DNA of 16,282 bases from Verrucomicrobiales bacterium (lineage in GTDB: Bacteria; Verrucomicrobiota; Verrucomicrobiia; Verrucomicrobiales; DEV007): assembly GCA_023253615.1 (NCBI GenBank), contig JALRFZ010000099.1, positions 1 to 16,282 on the forward strand, read 5' to 3'. This document shows positions 15,394 to 16,282 of this stretch, piece after piece. The notes under the pieces are model-generated. The model saw only the letters and a program-made list of their open reading frames with translations, ran no database searches and was not told the DNA's origin. Numbering within the stretch: the stretch's first letter is position 1; every line of letters starts with the position of its first letter. The position numbers and the translations under genes were made by a program.

Positions 15394-16282
15394 CTATTGT
15401 TTCGGGGGCGTCAGCAAATACGCCAGGAGATCGGCCATCTCCTCCACCGTCACCGTCGCCTCGAGACCCTCGGGCATGAGCGATTGGCCGAGCCCCTTCA
15501 TCGAGGCGACCTGATTGCGGGGGAAGGTCTTGTCGATCCCCCCCGGCATCCGCAGGGTGATCTCGGACGAGTTTTCCGTGAGGATGAATCCCGTTGCCGC
15601 GGTGCCATCGGTCAGTTCGTAGGTGTAGGCCTGGTAGAGGGGGGCGACCTCGCGATTCGGATCGAGGATGTTGCCGAGCAGCGTCTCCGCTCCCGCCGAG
15701 GCGAAACTCGCGATGGGCGGGCCAAGCTCCATGCCTTCGCCCTCGTGCGACTTGTGGCAGGCGAAGCACGCCTTCATGAAAACGGCTTTGCCCTTGGCCG
15801 GATCCCCCTGTTCCGCAAGAGCCGGTTGATAACGGGCGATCACGTCGCTGCGCTTCACCACCGGCGGCAGCACTTCGGCGGCGAGTTTCTGCACGCCCGC
15901 ATCGGCGTGACGACGGAGGTTTTCGATGAGGCTCGCGGGCGCGACGTCGAGGGTCACGGTTTTGGCCCGGACCGCTTCGAGGAAGGCCGTCGAGCTCTTC
16001 GCATTGCCGAGGATGCGTCCGCCCAGTTCATCGCGGGCCGATGATTCGAGCGAGGCAAAGCGCGCGATGAGAAAGTCGAGATCGGAGATCGCGCCGACGA
16101 GCGCTGCAGCGAGCGCGGGATCGGCTTTGCCTGCCGCAAGGACCGCTTGCAGACGCGACTGTGAATCCGCCGTTGGCAAAAGGGCGAGGAGCCGCACCGC
16201 GGAGACGCGCGCGGCGGTGGCGGCCGAGGCATCGGCGAGCAGGGTACCCGCGTGGTCCGTCAGAGCGCTCCATCGCGTCGAA
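15394..16282 (-). CDS. PVC-type cytochrome c / haem-binding domain protein (C-terminal part)
   Basis: The frame is open without a stop to the right edge, so the N-terminus lies outside. A GTG at 16197 is internal, because coding sequence continues upstream as TLLADASAATAARVSAVRLL. About 150 residues of alanine/leucine-rich helices (HEAT-like) precede a c-type haem domain: KAVFMKACFACHKSHEGEG with the CxxCH haem site (complement of about 15754-15768), then LGNILDPNREVAPLYQAY, a beta-rich part, and SLMPEGL ahead of LADLLAYLL. This matches the C-terminal TIGR02603-type haem-binding domain at the end of large secreted dehydrogenase-like proteins (often over 900 aa) common in Verrucomicrobiota and Planctomycetota. 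It is presumably periplasmic; the substrate of the missing N-terminal part is unknown. Confidence 0.85.
   Translation of the reverse strand, partial: STRWSALTDHAGTLLADASAATAARVSAVRLLALLPTADSQSRLQAVLAAGKADPALAAALVGAISDLDFLIARFASLESSARDELGGRILGNAKSSTAFLEAVRAKTVTLDVAPASLIENLRRHADAGVQKLAAEVLPPVVKRSDVIARYQPALAEQGDPAKGKAVFMKACFACHKSHEGEGMELGPPIASFASAGAETLLGNILDPNREVAPLYQAYTYELTDGTAATGFILTENSSEITLRMPGGIDKTFPRNQVASMKGLGQSLMPEGLEATVTVEEMADLLAYLLTPPKQ

Noticed and set aside
14362..16044. A 560-codon plus-strand open frame opposite the AEC and cytochrome genes
   Set aside because: It is Glu/Arg/Gly-rich antisense of two recognised genes and crosses the palindromic repeats; no family resemblance.

Overview
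The window is 16.3 kb of GC-rich bacterial chromosome. The gene set suggests Verrucomicrobiota or a near PVC relative, mainly because of the C-terminal haem-binding domain of a PVC-type (TIGR02603-like) secreted cytochrome at the right edge, a Tat-exported xylose-isomerase-like TIM barrel, and REP-like palindromes with GGCTTCGGC or TGTAGCCGG ends. This placement is an inference. Clear Shine-Dalgarno sequences are scarce, so several starts rest on protein features.

Left part (1-4760). A minus-strand group reads leftward: a 67-aa unknown ORF, a 204-aa kinase-fold protein coupled to it by a GTGA overlap, and the start of a TrpG/PabA glutamine amidotransferase that runs off the window. Divergent from it, on the plus strand, is an 809-aa exported fusion of a class C beta-lactamase-like serine hydrolase and a DUF1343/NamZ-type N-acetylmuramidase, probably for muropeptide turnover. 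It is followed 22 bp later by queH (last step of queuosine synthesis).

Centre (4875-5516). tRNA-Ser(CGA) is followed by a 102-bp segment present twice. Each copy holds the last 19 nt of the tRNA and a long GC-rich hairpin with a T tract. The stem differs between copies by paired changes, so it is probably a real terminator. About 320 bp after it carry no convincing gene.

Haem/NO block (5517-9099, minus strand). Three closely spaced genes read as one operon: a TIGR04053-like radical SAM/SPASM protein, an AhbC/NirJ-type radical SAM/SPASM protein, and an NnrS-family membrane protein. They point to modification or handling of a haem or d1-type tetrapyrrole linked to nitric oxide.

Right part (9228-16282). 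A secreted choice-of-anchor-D-type protein has its signal peptide in a different frame from its body (one-base frameshift near 10602). Next come a lipoprotein alpha/beta hydrolase (minus), an RlmI-type rRNA methyltransferase and the Tat-exported TIM barrel (plus), an AEC-family transporter (minus, its stop touching the TIM-barrel stop), two 72-bp palindromic repeats, and the C-terminal part of the cytochrome c protein (minus), which runs off the right edge.
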